Shown here one piece after another: positions 1 through 14,700 of a DNA stretch of 64,000 nucleotides. The stretch covers positions 44,795,418 to 44,859,417 of the forward strand of contig NC_133901.1 in NCBI RefSeq assembly GCF_964199755.1, given 5' to 3'. The notes beneath the pieces were generated by a model. That model ran no database searches and had not been told where the DNA came from. It worked only from the letters and a program-made list of their open reading frames with translations. The first letter of the stretch is position 1. Each line of letters starts with the position of its first letter. Origin of the DNA: Larus michahellis (lineage: Eukaryota; Chordata; Aves; Charadriiformes; Laridae). The position numbers were made by a program, and so were the translations under genes.

Positions 1-2242
1 GTATATATTTCTATTAAAATTTCTTCCATTTTTCATTTCTAGTTCATTTCACGATATCTTCTGTTTGATTAAGAGATTATCATGTACCATTTGCTTTTAA
101 AATAGGTGTGCTTCCAGACCAGGCTGAAAGTTAACTGGACGACATGTATGGACTGATTGTGATTAATGTAAAGGGTTTTTTTTCAACTCAAACTACACAA
201 AAAGATTAATACAGAGCTGAATTTCACTTAAAAAGAAAAAATTCCAGACAGAAAAAAAGTACCTTACTTCTTTTTCTAAAAACATTTTATCTTGACCTGT
301 CTTCCACCTAAGTTAGCACTTACAAAAATAACATTTCCATGGTAACTGTTCTGTTGCTTCATTTTCAGAGATGCTGAGGAACCTCAGCTGCCACTGATCT
401 CAAACAAATCTGTGTATGCTTCACATCCCTGAAATTCATGTTGCATATATTTTCCAGTACAGACGTTCATCTTTTTGTGTGTTCCTTTTCTTTAAATTCA
501 ATGCATATCTATCACTGAAAAGTATTTGGGATACATAATTAAAAGTATCTGTGTGCCTGCCAGTTTACAGAGCTGGTAAGCAGAATAAAAATGTGCTCAG
601 CTCTCACTGAGAAGTCAAAGGTAGGTAGATGCATATAATCTCTGGAGAATGCTGCTAGAGATTTATTTACGTCTTTCAAGACTAAATACCTGTAGAAATA
701 TGTCGTTAAATCTTAGAACAGAGCTAGATCCTAAATGAAAAGATCAGCACAGCTTTGTGTTAGCTCACCATCACAAACATACTTCTTAATATTAATTCCC
801 TGTGTTTAACTATATAAAGCATACATTACACCACACAAAGTGAGAATGAATAGTGAAACCAGTAGCCGCAACAGACAGGAATTGCATTACAGCGTTTCAC
901 TCACAATGTAACTCAGAACATCCCAAGAGGCTATTACCCTTGTGTATACTTATTCAAGATATTTTATTCCTGAAAAGTGGCTATGGACTATAGCAAGAGT
1001 ATTAACTTAGTTCTCTTGACACAACAGAAAGCACTTCATAAATGACAGATGAAATAAGTCTTCAAATCTGGATCAATACTGTCAATGACTTGCACGGCAG
1101 TTCCAGTAGATATAAGAAAAGAAAACCCAAATGCTCATAACGTCGGGGAATTAGCTTATCTCTTAGGTAGTTGGCAGAGTGTAGATTAGTTTAATTTCTT
1201 TGAAAATTCATAGAAAAATGGGGAATGAAAACTTGATCTTATAATGTATTCAAATTCCTATGGAGGTTTGGGCAAGACTTCTGTTGTTTGCAGTTATCAA
1301 AAACTGAAAGTCTTTTCCCCCAAATCAGGCCAAAAAAAGGTAACTTACCGAATATTTTGTAGTATTCATTACAAAAATCACCCTTCTTTTCCCATCTTTG
1401 AGAAAAAACAAAGTAAAAGAGGACTGATTATCAGCAAAAGACCACCACTACTGCCATTTATCCAATCATCTTCCAGACAGTATTACACACAAATTCCATA
1501 AATATCAAAGAAGGACTGAGACCACATAAAAATGAAGACTTTGTTCAGAACAACTGGAATGTGAGACTGCCATCACTGAACAGGTTTTCTTGAAGGTTTT
1601 ATTTATGAATTTAGAGTGAAGAGTTTTGTGTTTATTTTGGGGGTTTGTTGCATTTTGGTTTGTTTTTTTTTTAATGAATGGGCAGGTATTGTCAATATCT
1701 AGAAAACATTGTATGTCATTTCTGTAGACTAGCACAGCTCTTTCCCTGAATAAAAGAGATTAAAAATTAGATAAATTTTGCATTATCTTTTCATAGGGTA
1801 ATGCAGCCCATCATCATGCCTTCTGTTTAACATCTGCAGATCTTTTACAACTATCAATTAGGAAAAAAAAAATGAAAAAAAATCCCACACCACACACGAC
1901 TGTATCAAAAGGGATATTATTTTTCAGTTCCTGAAAATCTACATGCATGTTTTAACAGATAAATTAAGATATTAGTTGACTGCTTTGCCAATAATATAAT
2001 TTTTATTATAATTTTAAAAATAAATTTTGTATTGAAATGCCCGTGCACTTCCATCTACAGGACTATTACAGCATTGTAGACTACCATTCTTCAGTAATAA
2101 ACCACATTCTCAAACCATCTTGATACATAAGAGGTACATGTCCTTCTTGTAATAATTCTGTAACTTCCTCCCTCCCTACATCACTGAGGCTCATGTACAT
2201 TTGTTCAATATTTTGGAAGAAATGGTATTTATTTATGCATAT

Positions 2243-2300
2243 TATATGTATTATTATAGATAGTTATACATAATATATTACATAGTATATATTACATATA
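2243..2300. repeat. AT-rich inverted repeat
   Basis: This is an almost pure A/T stretch with TATATGTA at 2243-2250 and its complement TACATATA at 2293-2300, and other short mirrored TATA words between. It is a low-complexity, potentially cruciform-forming segment. Confidence 0.6.
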
Positions 2301-5300
2301 CATCTCTTCATTGATATACAGAGATACTTCTAATGTGCTTATTTCCCTCTTCTATTCTTTTATGAATATCCTTGGCTAGAAAAATATATTGGCAAACATT
2401 TTCAAGAAACTGAATAATCTAAATGATGGAGTGCATATTGCAAAATAGTTCTAATAGATATCTATTTTAATTTTTAAGCATCTTTTCATAGCATACATTT
2501 TCTTTTTATTTATGCTTTGTTTTTATTATTTTTCTAATGAACTCCAATGGTAATTGAATTTTGGATACCTAAACAAGATGTTAAAAACTCTTATTTTGCT
2601 ACAATACTCATCATCCACCTGGGAATCCCAAACAATAGTAAATAGGTGTAATTAAACTGCCTGTATATTAGCTTGCTGGGCACTGAGAGCTTTGTTCCTC
2701 ATTTACAGTTAAATCAGTTTTAGAATGTATTCCTGTTCTGGTATTTACCCCCCAAAAATCCTGATTTTAATTTCTTTAGGTAGTTTTCCCCAATACTTTC
2801 AGAGGCATTTAGTCTAAGGTAAGTTGACATGCAAGCAGTTGCATGAAATCCCATTACTCTTAGATCATTGTGGATTTCCTCCCACCCACTCCCAAAGCAC
2901 CCTCTGAAAGAAGTGTTGACTTGCATAGCAATGAAATGACGTTTCTGGTATTTTCCATGGTGTGGAATGACTGATTCACCACAGGTTAAAGACTTTGTGC
3001 AATTTCTCTCCCTGCTGTTTCATCCCCCTTTTTTGTCCTCCCTCACTGTATCTTTGCTTGAACCAGTGTGATTCATTCTCTCCCTCGGACCTTTCTCCCC
3101 TCCCGCTCAACCCCCCACTCCCCTTTTGCCTTTCATCCCCATCCCAGTCATAATCTGCTGCTTGGGTCTCTATCCAGAAAACAGAGCTATGACTGCCACA
3201 AAAGCAGACAGAGGTGGTCTGGAATCAGACAGCAGAGGGTGTCTAAATTATAACAAGACAACAGAAAGGATACAGTCAAATAATTTATTTCATGTGTGGC
3301 TAATCTAGTTACCAATTTCTTCATCCTGTTAGCCTTCGCATCTCCTGAAGATTGCTGCCTAGTCACCACTGCCCATCTGATTTCTCCCTAACATAATTTT
3401 ATAATATAATATAGGTTATGCTTAACAAATAAGAAAAGAAAAAAAAAAGTTAGCATTTAAGAATTTAACCTACTAATTTTACAAAACCGGGATGCAGAGC
3501 AACCAGCAAAACAAGCTGAGAAAATTAGAAGGTGGGGGACAGAGGCAGCAGACTGACACTATAACTTGTAGGAGGCTAAAGGTAGAGATTTCTGTATCTG
3601 GAGAGTCAGCAATGAGCTGGGGAGGATATTTTATTGGATTGGGCCATTAGTGAGCAGCATTATATATTGGTGGGTATGACTACAGGCATTCTTTGTTAAA
3701 AAGAAGTTTGGATAGCAGTCATAATTCAGAGTGCCAGATAGCAGAAATCAGAGCAGTGACACTGAACAATACAATACAGAATAGAAGCGCGTGTGCCCTT
3801 CAAAGTGCCCCTGGAAATCCTCTTTTTATTCTCCAGCTACTTTAAAGATACCTTTAGAAAATGGACTGTAAATTTTTGAGGAAGGCTGAGGAAGGCTATT
3901 CTACTCCATGTATAGGAAGTCAGTTCTGTCACTTTCTTTTCCCCAAAAGACCCGCTCTAAAATAACGCGCCTCTCTTTCCTCATCTGATAAGGAAAAATC
4001 ACAAAATTCTGAGATAATGAGAAATGCAATAAGCAATCCATGATATAAGAGAACTCGTACAGCAAAACAATGCCATTGTCAAGTTTATAGAAAACAAGAA
4101 TATACATGTTCTGCTGGATGCTTTAAAAATCTCTTTCTGAATACACCATTCCCTAGGGGTGAGAATTACATTTCCCAAGTTTATCCTGAAAGATGTTAGA
4201 TGTAAATTATATTCCTCTGTATTTATTGTACTATTTGACTACAATGTTCAACAGCCTGGCTCTGCAACTTCTACCACGTATCACACTCATACCAAAGCAC
4301 CGAACTGCAGCAATTTGATGAATTCAATGTGGTTTGCCTTACTAAAGGAAAAAAAGCTTATTGTCTACCTTGCATCATAAATATTTGCTATAGCTGATAT
4401 GTGTCTGTGTGTATCTTGATTTCATTAATAGAAGCAGCTTGTCTTGCCACTCTTTAGGTAGGAAATAATTAATAATTATAATAAATACCTCCATTCTCAT
4501 CTCACAATAAAATAATAAGAACGTAAAACAGCAAATCAAAGTAAGGCTTCCTAAGTAGAAAATACATTTCTGTAGATCAAATGGTGCTGTGCTACTTCTC
4601 TATACAGCTGTCCATAGAAGCACCATAAATCCTATGATGGAATGGACAAATTTAATTGTAATTTAAAATAAGCATAACATACCTGTTACCATAGAAGTTT
4701 TCCTGAACTTTGAGGTGATCCTTGTAACAATAATATCACAAAATACTGCTTCACAATTGCAAATCACAAAAGACATTCACCTCACAGTAACTGTTGTTAA
4801 AACTTTTTCTCATTCTCCATGTTTGTTGTTAGCTCTATTGTATCCATAATATCCATGAAACATTAATGCAACAACAGTATACTTGTCACACCACACTGTA
4901 ATACTAAATAAGAGAAAACATTGGACCCAGGATGTGTTTGTCTTCAGTCCTGCCCTGTGTAGACAATACACAGACCTTCATGAAAACTGTATTAACATTG
5001 AAATGCAAACTTATAAATGGCTACTTTTGGTAAGCAGATATAGTCACAAGAAACAAGTAGATCAGGAAAGGGTCCACATGAAAAAGACTGTCACTAACAA
5101 AGGAACATCATGCAGTTTGATCATATCTGCCAGTAATTGCTATTGAATATCACACTCTGCAGTCTCATCGAAGCAGCATGCTAGCCTAAACAGTTTTTAT
5201 TAAGAGGTTATTATTAACCTGAATATTGCAGATATATCCAAAGAGGTTTCCTCATGTGCCTGTGTTGAAGGGGGACAACAAAACAGCAACAATATGAAAT

Positions 5301-6074
5301 AGCTGTGTGCTGATGTTGAGAACAACGGGCTGAAATACCATTGACCTACATAGGATTAGTCATATTGAGCTAACAGAGACTCAAAAAATCAGAGGATACG
5401 ATAGGAGCAGGACACACAACACACAAAATCAGCTAACATAGTGACGTTTTCATACTGGATTAATGAAACTAAATTTGCTGATAGATTTCCAGTTTAGTAT
5501 ACTTCTAGCAGAGCAGAAAAAGTAGACTTAAGCGAGAAACAAGAATCCTTACTTTTCTGTTGAGTCTTCCAGCAAGCCTACTAATTATTACAAGGTCTTT
5601 TAATACTATGTTCTTGTGTTGTAACCGAGACCTGCAAACTCACTCAAATAGGCCGTGAGAAATCAGAGGATTATGAGTTTCTCTTTTAATTCCCAGGTGG
5701 CAACTATCTGTCTAAGGAAAGTGCTAACACAGCTCCCATTACCAGATTATCCCCCCCACCTTCCAGCCCTTAATGAATGTAACCTCCAAATGCCTTTATA
5801 ATACCAGGAAGAGTCTATTACTCTCATCCTGCTATGCCCACGTATTCAGAAGCAGTTAGGCACTGAGTTCAGGAGCGCTCACTGATATCACAGAACTTCT
5901 GCTGCTTTAGCTAGGCTGGGAGACTTTCTCATGGAGAATCAGAACGTTGTGTCAGTGAAAGTCTTTTGATGGCCTATGTACTTCAGCTCTCTCTTTCCAT
6001 AGGAGAGTTACACTAATACAGGAATACCAGTGGAAACTCTGTGAATGTTTTATATCCACACAACTATTTTACAA

Positions 6075-6109
6075 GGTTGCCATTGCCCCCTACAAGGGAG
6101 ATGGCAACC
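6075..6109. repeat. Compact 35-nt hairpin-forming inverted repeat
   Basis: The perfect 9-bp arms GGTTGCCAT (6075-6083) and ATGGCAACC (6101-6109) enclose a second, inner stem, CCCT (6088-6091) with AGGG (6095-6098), around an ACA loop. No coding frame or known RNA family matches. It may be a structured RNA remnant or chance. Confidence 0.7.
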
Positions 6110-8540
6110 CTCTCCATTCCTCATTCTTCTTAGTCACATCGTTTAACCTCCTTTCTTTCATCTACTCTTTTTCATCACTCTAATGTAACTGTTCAGCTTG
6201 GGAGAACTTAGATCATAGAGCTAGATGCTGTACAAAATTCTAATTATGCAAATCTCACTCATGTTGACACTGTGTTGAATTTTTCATTGCTCCATTGTTC
6301 TCCCTTTTGGAAGTCATTTATTCTGGACCAAATCAGTATAGTAATGCTTTAGCTCACTTTAAAATGCAAAAAAAACAAGTAAAAATTGGGCCAATTGACT
6401 TAAGCATTGTAGAGTTCTGTAATGTTTAAATCCACAGGTTTATTCACAAATATAGGGCTTGGTGTCACCTTTTATTTTTGTATTCACACCTACATATGTA
6501 TAGTACAGCAGATCATATGTGCACTATACTCTAAGACCGTCTACATTTTTTCTGTATTTCCTTTCTACTTTACTCTGAATTCTGTTGCCATCTGTTCCTG
6601 TGGCTGTCAGCCTGCAGACATTCTAATTTTGTGATCACCTGTTCTCACGTAATCCTCATTTCTTTTTGCATTTTCTTCATCCTTTCTCAGAAAAATCTAT
6701 ATGCTTCTGACAACTGTTCCCCGCCATTATCTTTTATGAACTCCCAGGCAAAAACCCATTCAGAGATGTTGTCAAGTTCAACCTGCTCTGTCAAAATATT
6801 ATGCTTGGCACGTCTGACAGACAGCAATGTGCTGACCTTCATTGTGTCAATGACCTTGAACAGTATCTTTTTATTTCACGGCTCTTGTACATACTGAGTT
6901 TAGGTTTTTTTAAACAACAAAATCACTAAGACAATCCAATAACCGTTACTGAACTGACCTGACCACCCTGCACATGAGACAGGCACTAGTGCAGTCCTTA
7001 TTTAGTCACTGAGAAACTCTGATGAAACACAGTAATGGCTCGACTCAGGTAAGTAATGAAGCCAAAATACTCCTGCCTTTTCATCTGAAAGAGACTGAAA
7101 TGTCTTTTCCCAAGATCACAGGATGTGATCACGTGTGACTGAATTCAGAAGGGACATGTGGACACTTCAAATCCAAATACTATTCCCTAGACAGTGGACT
7201 CATTTTTCAAAACTTGCTCTTTTGCTCTGTTAGGATTCAAAAATCTAAGTTTTCACTCCTGAAAGGAAGAAAGCTACTTCATTTATCATGAAAATAACTT
7301 GGAAGTGACAGTACGCACAATCTTCCAGGAATATATTTACCTTGTACATAATAAGTAAAAAGGTCAATTAAATGTCTGCAAAGCAGATAACCTCATTCAT
7401 TGCGGAAAAACAAGATTGGGCAACCTATGTTATTACCATAAGAATATTCCTAACATCCTGTTTCTCAAAGTTCCACACATATAAAGGCACAAAGGCCTTC
7501 ACTTTCTCCAACATCTTCATAGCCCTGGGATTAAACAGTGCATAAACTGTAAGCACTTCATTTGCAACTGTCAGGCTAATAAACAGTGAACTGCAGAATA
7601 TTTATCTAACTGGACTGATTCATAGAAACTGATATTAAATGATCCCATGGCGCTTGAGCACTGTTGGAACATATAGATTTTAACATTAATTTTACCTGTA
7701 TTCCCTGTAGCAGCTCTCTACATTGTTGCCATCTTAAGAAGACATCTTATTTCTTTTATGAAAAATCAGGGTTCAATGACTGCCAGGACAAAATAAACAT
7801 CCAGTTTTATAATCACTGTTATATATGCAAAGATTTGTCAAAGAATGCTTCTTTTACCTTACTTTTTAATACAACCCAAAGCAAGTGCGTGCTACTCTGG
7901 GAAAACCGTGAAAAGATTGCCTTTTGTTATTAGAAAGACGTTTCTACTTTTGGAGTACACAACCAAATGCACTATGGTTTTCCAAAGGCTTTTGCAGATC
8001 GAGCCTTCTTGTATGCTTTCAATGGCACTTCCTTTCAGAAATTTGAACCAAAATTTTTGATAAAATTATTCGTGTCATTTTAAAACACTGTCAATAAAGG
8101 ACAAATTCTACTCTTTTATTATTACTATAGATATTGTATATGGATATTACTATGAATCTATCATTTATCATTTGAGATTACTTTGCTGAAAACGTAGTCC
8201 CATTTTTAAAGAACGGTACTGAGGTTTCTTCCTCTGACACGTGCAGGTTGCAATTGCCTCATAGTAGGTATTATAACTTCCTTTGTGTCTTTATCAAACC
8301 CTGTTGCAGAGTTTGTGGTAGATTGCTAATAAGCAGTGAAACTAAAAATCAGGACCCTAATGCTTTGTCGTTGTTCTCAGTAGATGCACCAAGGAAGGGT
8401 ACATGGGTGAAATTTAGGATTGCTCACTTGCTCTTTCTGTATGTATGTATTGGTGTGTGTGTGCATGTATGCGAGTAACAAGGAAAGCGTTAATCAAATA
8501 AAACAGCTTTTTGCCCCTGTTCAGTTGCAACTACTGAAAA

Positions 8541-8576
8541 CTACTAGGAGATAGTGGGCTACTAGGAGATGGTTTA
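8541..8576 (+). repeat. 18-bp tandem repeat, about two copies
   Basis: CTACTAGGAGAT occurs at 8541-8552 and 8559-8570, giving a period of 18 bases with the second copy diverging at its end. It is a small local duplication. Confidence 0.75.
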
Positions 8577-8747
8577 ACTTACCGCATGCAGGCTGCTATG
8601 GACTTGGAACATCACCTTCCTCCTGAATTTACACTTAAATGCAAGATATGTATGAGTCCCACCTCCTCTAATACGGAAAGTTCAGCACAGTTTGCCCAGC
8701 TCTTTTAGAAGTGGAAAAAGGGAACAAAAAAGAAATTTTTTTTAAAA

Positions 8748-8774
8748 GCTTTTTTTTTTTTTTTTAAAAAAAGC
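8748..8774. repeat. T16/A7 self-complementary run
   Basis: GC followed by 16 T (8750-8765), 7 A (8766-8772) and GC forms a short self-complementary segment next to further A/T runs. It is prone to length variation. Confidence 0.7.
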
Positions 8775-8780
8775 AGAACA

Positions 8781-11700
8781 ATTATTCTTTTTTGTAGGAA
8801 ACAATTTCTGATAATGAGCTCTCAGCAGGAACCTTGTTTTATTCCTAGTTGCTATAGAGTATTGAAAAGACCAGTTTTACTACAATTGTCAATTATTTAC
8901 TTTAACAGAACAAAAATTCTCTCTGCCTTTTAAGACGGACTTAAAATGGGGAAATAAGTATCAGCTGTGGTGCATCACTGACTGATTTGTAGTTTAACCA
9001 TCACATTAAATATTTTAATTAGAACTTGAAAAACAAACTGCAGTATTAGTAATGCAGTAATCATCTTCAGGTTGTCTGCTTTTTTAACTCCAGCCTTCTT
9101 CACTCAGGGGAAATATAGTTATCCTATATTCATGACGGTTTTACTAAAGTCATTTCCTGAGCCTACAGGAAAGTCTTAATTACCTAACCTTAATTTTAAC
9201 TATTGCTAAAAGATAATCAATTTCATCTTATAAACAAAATAGGTTAATTTAACTCATTGAGTGTGTCTGAATATTAATGCTGTCTTATTTACATATTCTT
9301 CCTGATTAGCAGGTATGCAATAAGGAAAAAAATGAAAACAGCACTTGAAAGAATGGGGGTTGGGGAGAAACAAATGAAGGAAACTGAGAAACTTGAAAAG
9401 AATGGCTAAGAATACAGGGGAAGATGAAAGTGCAGTACTCCCTGGGTAAAGGTCTTGAGCACAGCTGTATGCATTTGCTCTGTGTTTGCAAATAAATTTA
9501 TCAAAATATCATCCTGCATTTACTAAAAAGATAACCTTTGCTGTCACTAGCAGCAATGATATCTCATCATTCAAAACCATGGCATTCCAGTCTTAAGCTA
9601 TCATCAAAAAGACATATAGGGATACTGTTTGCCTACATGGAATATACCATAAATATAAGCAATGCATGATATTATTATTTTGTAACGAATTCACCATCCC
9701 AAGAGCTCTAGTTTATGTGTAAACATATTTCATTCCTCTACGGAAACATTAATGTAGATGTCTAATCTGATGGTCCAGACTTTCATGTTTGATTACCCTC
9801 TGTACAGTTTTACAGAAATCAGCATCACAGCATAGCTCTGACATTAGTACGGTGACAATGTAATCCTATTCAGAAATTGTAAAACTGTGTAATCTCACTT
9901 CAAGTTTAAGGGTGGAGCAATCTTACCCATGTCAATAGGCTGAGTACATCCCTGCTATTACAAGTGTCTCATTCATACCATTAATTAAAGACAGGTTTTT
10001 CAGCTTTCTCCAAATTTGCAGTTTTGTGGCCAAACAAGTTTTGCATTATACAACACAAAAATGACAAGTTATTAATATTGGTATGTATATTTGCATAAAA
10101 ATTTACATATACACACCCAAAAGACAAAAGCTCTGAGCTGTTCTAATAAATATATTTTAAAAAAATACTGAGACATTCCTCTTACTTAAAATCTTTGTTT
10201 GCATTGTACTACAAACTTGGCTCTTGAGAGCTAAGCATAATGAATGCTTTTTCATGTCTGAGAATATCCGTAAAAATTAAATGTTCCATAGGCATGTCCT
10301 GGTTAACTGTTTTGCTTAATAAATCAATAAATGGAGTAGGACAGCTCAACTGGATATGACCTCAGTATTTCTGTTGCCTTAGAATTACATTTCATCCAGA
10401 TGTAATGTTTTCCCCCCTCCCTTACTTTCCTCCAGTTGTAGAACTCAATTTTCAAGTTCCAATGATTTCATCACAGAAAACAATACAGCCTCAACAATAA
10501 GGTTTTATTAACTTTTATTGTTCTAAAGCCTATATCTGAGATGAAATTCTACGGTGTTAACTGCCAAAGGTTAAAAAAGTGATTGCTGCTTCTAATGAGT
10601 ATCTGAAAGATACTCAGTTATATTTTCCCTTAATACAGTCAATACTGAAGGAAAATACAAGCTTACCATAACTGGAAGTAGAAGACTTAATCCACAGTGC
10701 AGTCACTTTTTCGTTTTCTCAGAAGCTGGACCTTCATTTAAAGGGGCAACTTTCATACTTAATAGTTTTGTCTTGCCTCCTCTACATAAATTTTCCTACT
10801 AGTTTACATATCTAAAACTAAATAGCAGACTTGCACTTTATCATGAAGGAGAGGTACAACATTTCAGCAGGGGTTTCTTCCTGCGTTACCACTGAACCAC
10901 ACTGAACTTCCACGGAAAGCATTGCACAGCCACTTGTTTTAAAAAGCAACAATTGAATGGGTCAGTGCCTAAGGGAGATAATGATCTATAGCTCATAAAA
11001 CAGCTTGACCTGTTTCTTACTTATTTGGAGGAAAATTCTCCAGTGAACCTATTGATAAAGCCTAAACAAGGGTTGCAAGAAGGTGCTTCTTTCAACACAG
11101 AATCACAGCCTAGAATCCCCTTCTGAAAGTAAATTTCTACCTCCATTTTTATAAAACACAGACAGAAGTTAAGGTCCAAGGATGCCATATTAAGGAGGCC
11201 AGGAGGGTTAATGAAGCCAGGATAGTGGTTAGGGAGTTCTTTCTAGAAGGGAAATCTTGAGTCATAGCCTCTGATTATTTCAACTGAATTGATTCACAAA
11301 AAGTGGCCATTAAAAAAAGGGGCTTAATTACAGGCTGTGATGGAGCTCAAACCTACTAGTCTATGTTTTGCCACACATCACACAACTCATGGTAATTCAC
11401 ACAACAGCTCAAAAATTTCACTGGCTTTAGGTCGGGTATGCTAATCTTCCTATCACTGATAAGATACAAGTGCAAAATTTGGGCATTTTAATCTGCAAAT
11501 TGTTGCTGCCCTGGAGCAGAGTAGAGGCAATTTCTGCAGTCAGAGAAAATGCACTGCTGCCTGCGCAGGGGATGTGATCTGACTGCCACACATCACAGGA
11601 TGCAAGTGGGGAAGGAGAATCTTGTTTCCAATCAAGCTATCATTAGAGTTCCCACTGATGGCAGCAGTACCAATCTTCAGCTCAGCTAAAAATAACGAAA

Positions 11701-14700
11701 AAATTCTTACTCAGTGATACAAGTAAGATTTCATTATACAAGTGCTGAAGTGCACATTGATGATACTTTGAGCTGAGAAATTCAATTATCTTCATCACAG
11801 GCTACAACCTGTAACTTTTATGTTTTGGTTCTCTTCCATTAAAAGACTCAAAAAACTATACAAAAGCAAACATACTTCCATGCATATGTCCTTGCGCTGA
11901 GAATCCAATATAAATAAATAAAGGTTCTTATGCTCGTTAACTTTTTTTTTCTTTTTTAGATATCAGCTTCTACTTCATAGGCTCAGTGACACAGTATATA
12001 AATGAAGCTTGAAATGAAAAATCCTTGCCTTCCCAGTACAGCCCTGATCATGCTCACTCACAGAGTGCCAGGTTAAGATACCTACTGCCAGAAACAGCCA
12101 CACAGGCTACCTGGTATTGGGATGAACAGTAAGTGGAAGAATAAGGCTTGGAGGGACAAGCAAGGACACTTCTCTCCCCCATTTGCTGTTTATAGCAGGG
12201 CCAATTACAAGAGCAGGGCCTGCAGGCAAGAACTGCTAGACGCTCTTTTCTAAATGTTCTAATAGAAAAAAAGGACAACATAAGGACATGGGCCTATAAA
12301 ATCCTTTGCCACAGTGAACAGATATTGTCACTATTCTAATGTGATGTTGACATTTCACCTCTGTGCTGGGAGTTCTGGGAGAAGCTATGCTTTATCCTGC
12401 TCCTTTAGTGATAATAACGAGGAAATAGGTATGCTTAGCACAAGAGAGAAGTGTTTAGCAAAGAGACTATACCGTAATGTGTGATTTCCTAGGGTAGGAA
12501 CTGTAGAGAATTTACAGACTAGAACATCAGAAGTGTGAAGCACTGGGAAAGAAAAGGAGGAATGGTATCCATTGAGATGCCTACATCCTACGTAGATTTA
12601 ATAGTAAGGAAAGAGTTTTAAAGGAGGAAAATATTTTTTAATATCCAAGGAGAAGATAACAACTTTTCCTTTGAAACTCCTTAAAACTTGAAAGGGGTTA
12701 TACCATGCCTACATAAACTACTTGTGATTATAAGTACAGCTACCAACAGAAATCATTCAGTCTACTGAATATTTTTATAATCTAAACAAAACCACATTAA
12801 AACACAAGAACATTAAAAACATAGTCAAAAAAAAAAATTGAAGCAGAAAGTATAAGAATTTCTGGGAAGTGGGGAAGAGTTCTTCACGTTTGGGGTTTTT
12901 TTACTAAGCACAGATTTTGAAGAACCGTGAACATGAATCCACAACTGAAATGATTGTTTGTCTTAGGGATCACACATTTAATTACACAATTCGGTTTAGT
13001 TTTCTTTTAGTTTTCTTGCAAAGCCTGTGATGTTCCACACTCATTCCTTTTCCTAGCTCAAGAGAACGGTAAATCCTTTTATTCACCAGGCATCTGTAGG
13101 AAGCTGTGAATCGGTTTTCCTGCTAAAGGATTAGGATCGGCTCTGACTGCCTTTGGAATATATACTTCAAGGATCTGAATTGCTTTACTAGTGCAAACAA
13201 TCAGTATTTTTAACAAATGCACACTGTAGTGAGGAGAAATACTAATTTAGTTTACTGTTCTATATTGTTTCATGGAACTAATTGTACAACAAAACTACTT
13301 TTGTTGAACTGCAGTAACAAAAACTTAATCCTCATTACCCATTCCCTAGGCACCCCTATATATTTACATATGTTTGTGTCCATGTGTATGCATATATACC
13401 ACATGTGTTTATAAATCAAAGACAACATTCTATTGTAAATAATAATAGGGAGGTCCATATACGCCCTGACATGTTCAGTGGAACAGCAAGTGAATGAGAG
13501 TGCTGTTAGTCACAGGGGGGACAGCTTACAGCCAGTCAGGTCTGTAATGATTCCTTCTATTTATAAGGTTTCAAACTAGGAGTTATGCAAGTAGCTCAAC
13601 TGGGTAATGATCTCTCCAGCATTACAAACAATAAATAGATGAATGACTCAGCATTTCATTCAAGTTTCCTGCTCTTTCTCTTATTTCCTTTTGACCTTTT
13701 TCTTTAATCTGCTATAACCAGTTGTCCAAGGCTCACACATATACGTATCTCTACACCATTCAGTTTATAGCTTGTGCTTATCTTTCCATCCAATGTCAAT
13801 TTGATGCTAAATTTTTTCTTTAGTTTTGATTTGTCAGCTGGCAAATTAGTTATTATTAATATTATTATCTTTTTAGTTATTTTTATGATGTAAGCACATG
13901 AACAAAAACTTCTCTATCGTTCTCTTTCATTTAAGCCATTTAAGCCATGCATAAACTATAAACTTTCACAAAACAAAAGTTGAAGGTTAGTTACTTTGAT
14001 CAAATGTTCCATTAGTACAAGGCCTAAGTGGTTGGGGTCTTTATAAATGTGGTGCAAAGCTGATCTTCAGTAATTTGTACCACTGTAACCACTGTAAGAA
14101 TTACTTCATTGTTTCTACCATCAGCATTTAGAATCTTCCTGTTCCAATGTGTGATTAAATGTAAAGCAATGTTTCAATTTCTTATACCAGAATTGTAGTG
14201 CTTTCATAAATAAAAATTTCCTGGAAGGGAGACAAAGTATTTTCTAAACTTCTAAACTCAACAAATACACACATTCAGAAATGACCTAGATTTAAAAAAA
14301 AAAAAAAAACAACACCCAATACTTGTGGGAAGACTCCCTACATATCTATATAGACCAAATGTGGAAGAAGTTATGTTACCAACTAAAAAATGGTCAAAGG
14401 TGGTAAAATTCCATTAAGCAGTACTGCAGCACACTCTAGTTTTTGCTATTTCTAGCTCTAGGTAAAATAAGCAGTTGTTTAGGATAAGGCTGACAAGACA
14501 ATCTGGTACCATTACTCCTTGCTCTGGGAAGCCTCATATTTGCTGCTACTTTTGCCAACACTAAAGTGGGTACTAGTTCTGTTAGACAACTACTGATATT
14601 ACTCTGTGTAATATATGTGTGTGTAGAAATAATAAAGCATTCCAATGCCTTTATGAAAATGCTTTTCAGTTTTTCTGAATCAAACTGTCTTTAAAAAGAA

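Larger units (their letters stand above)
1..8540. other. Unassigned AT-rich DNA
   Basis: Apart from the inverted repeats at 2243-2300 and 6075-6109, this holds only short frames without domains. A pyrimidine-rich stretch lies at about 3010-3150 and a TGTG/TATG microsatellite-like stretch at about 8438-8470. A small 10-bp duplication, GAGGAAGGCT twice, lies at 3878-3897. No gene, RNA gene or transposon is recognised. Confidence 0.6.
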
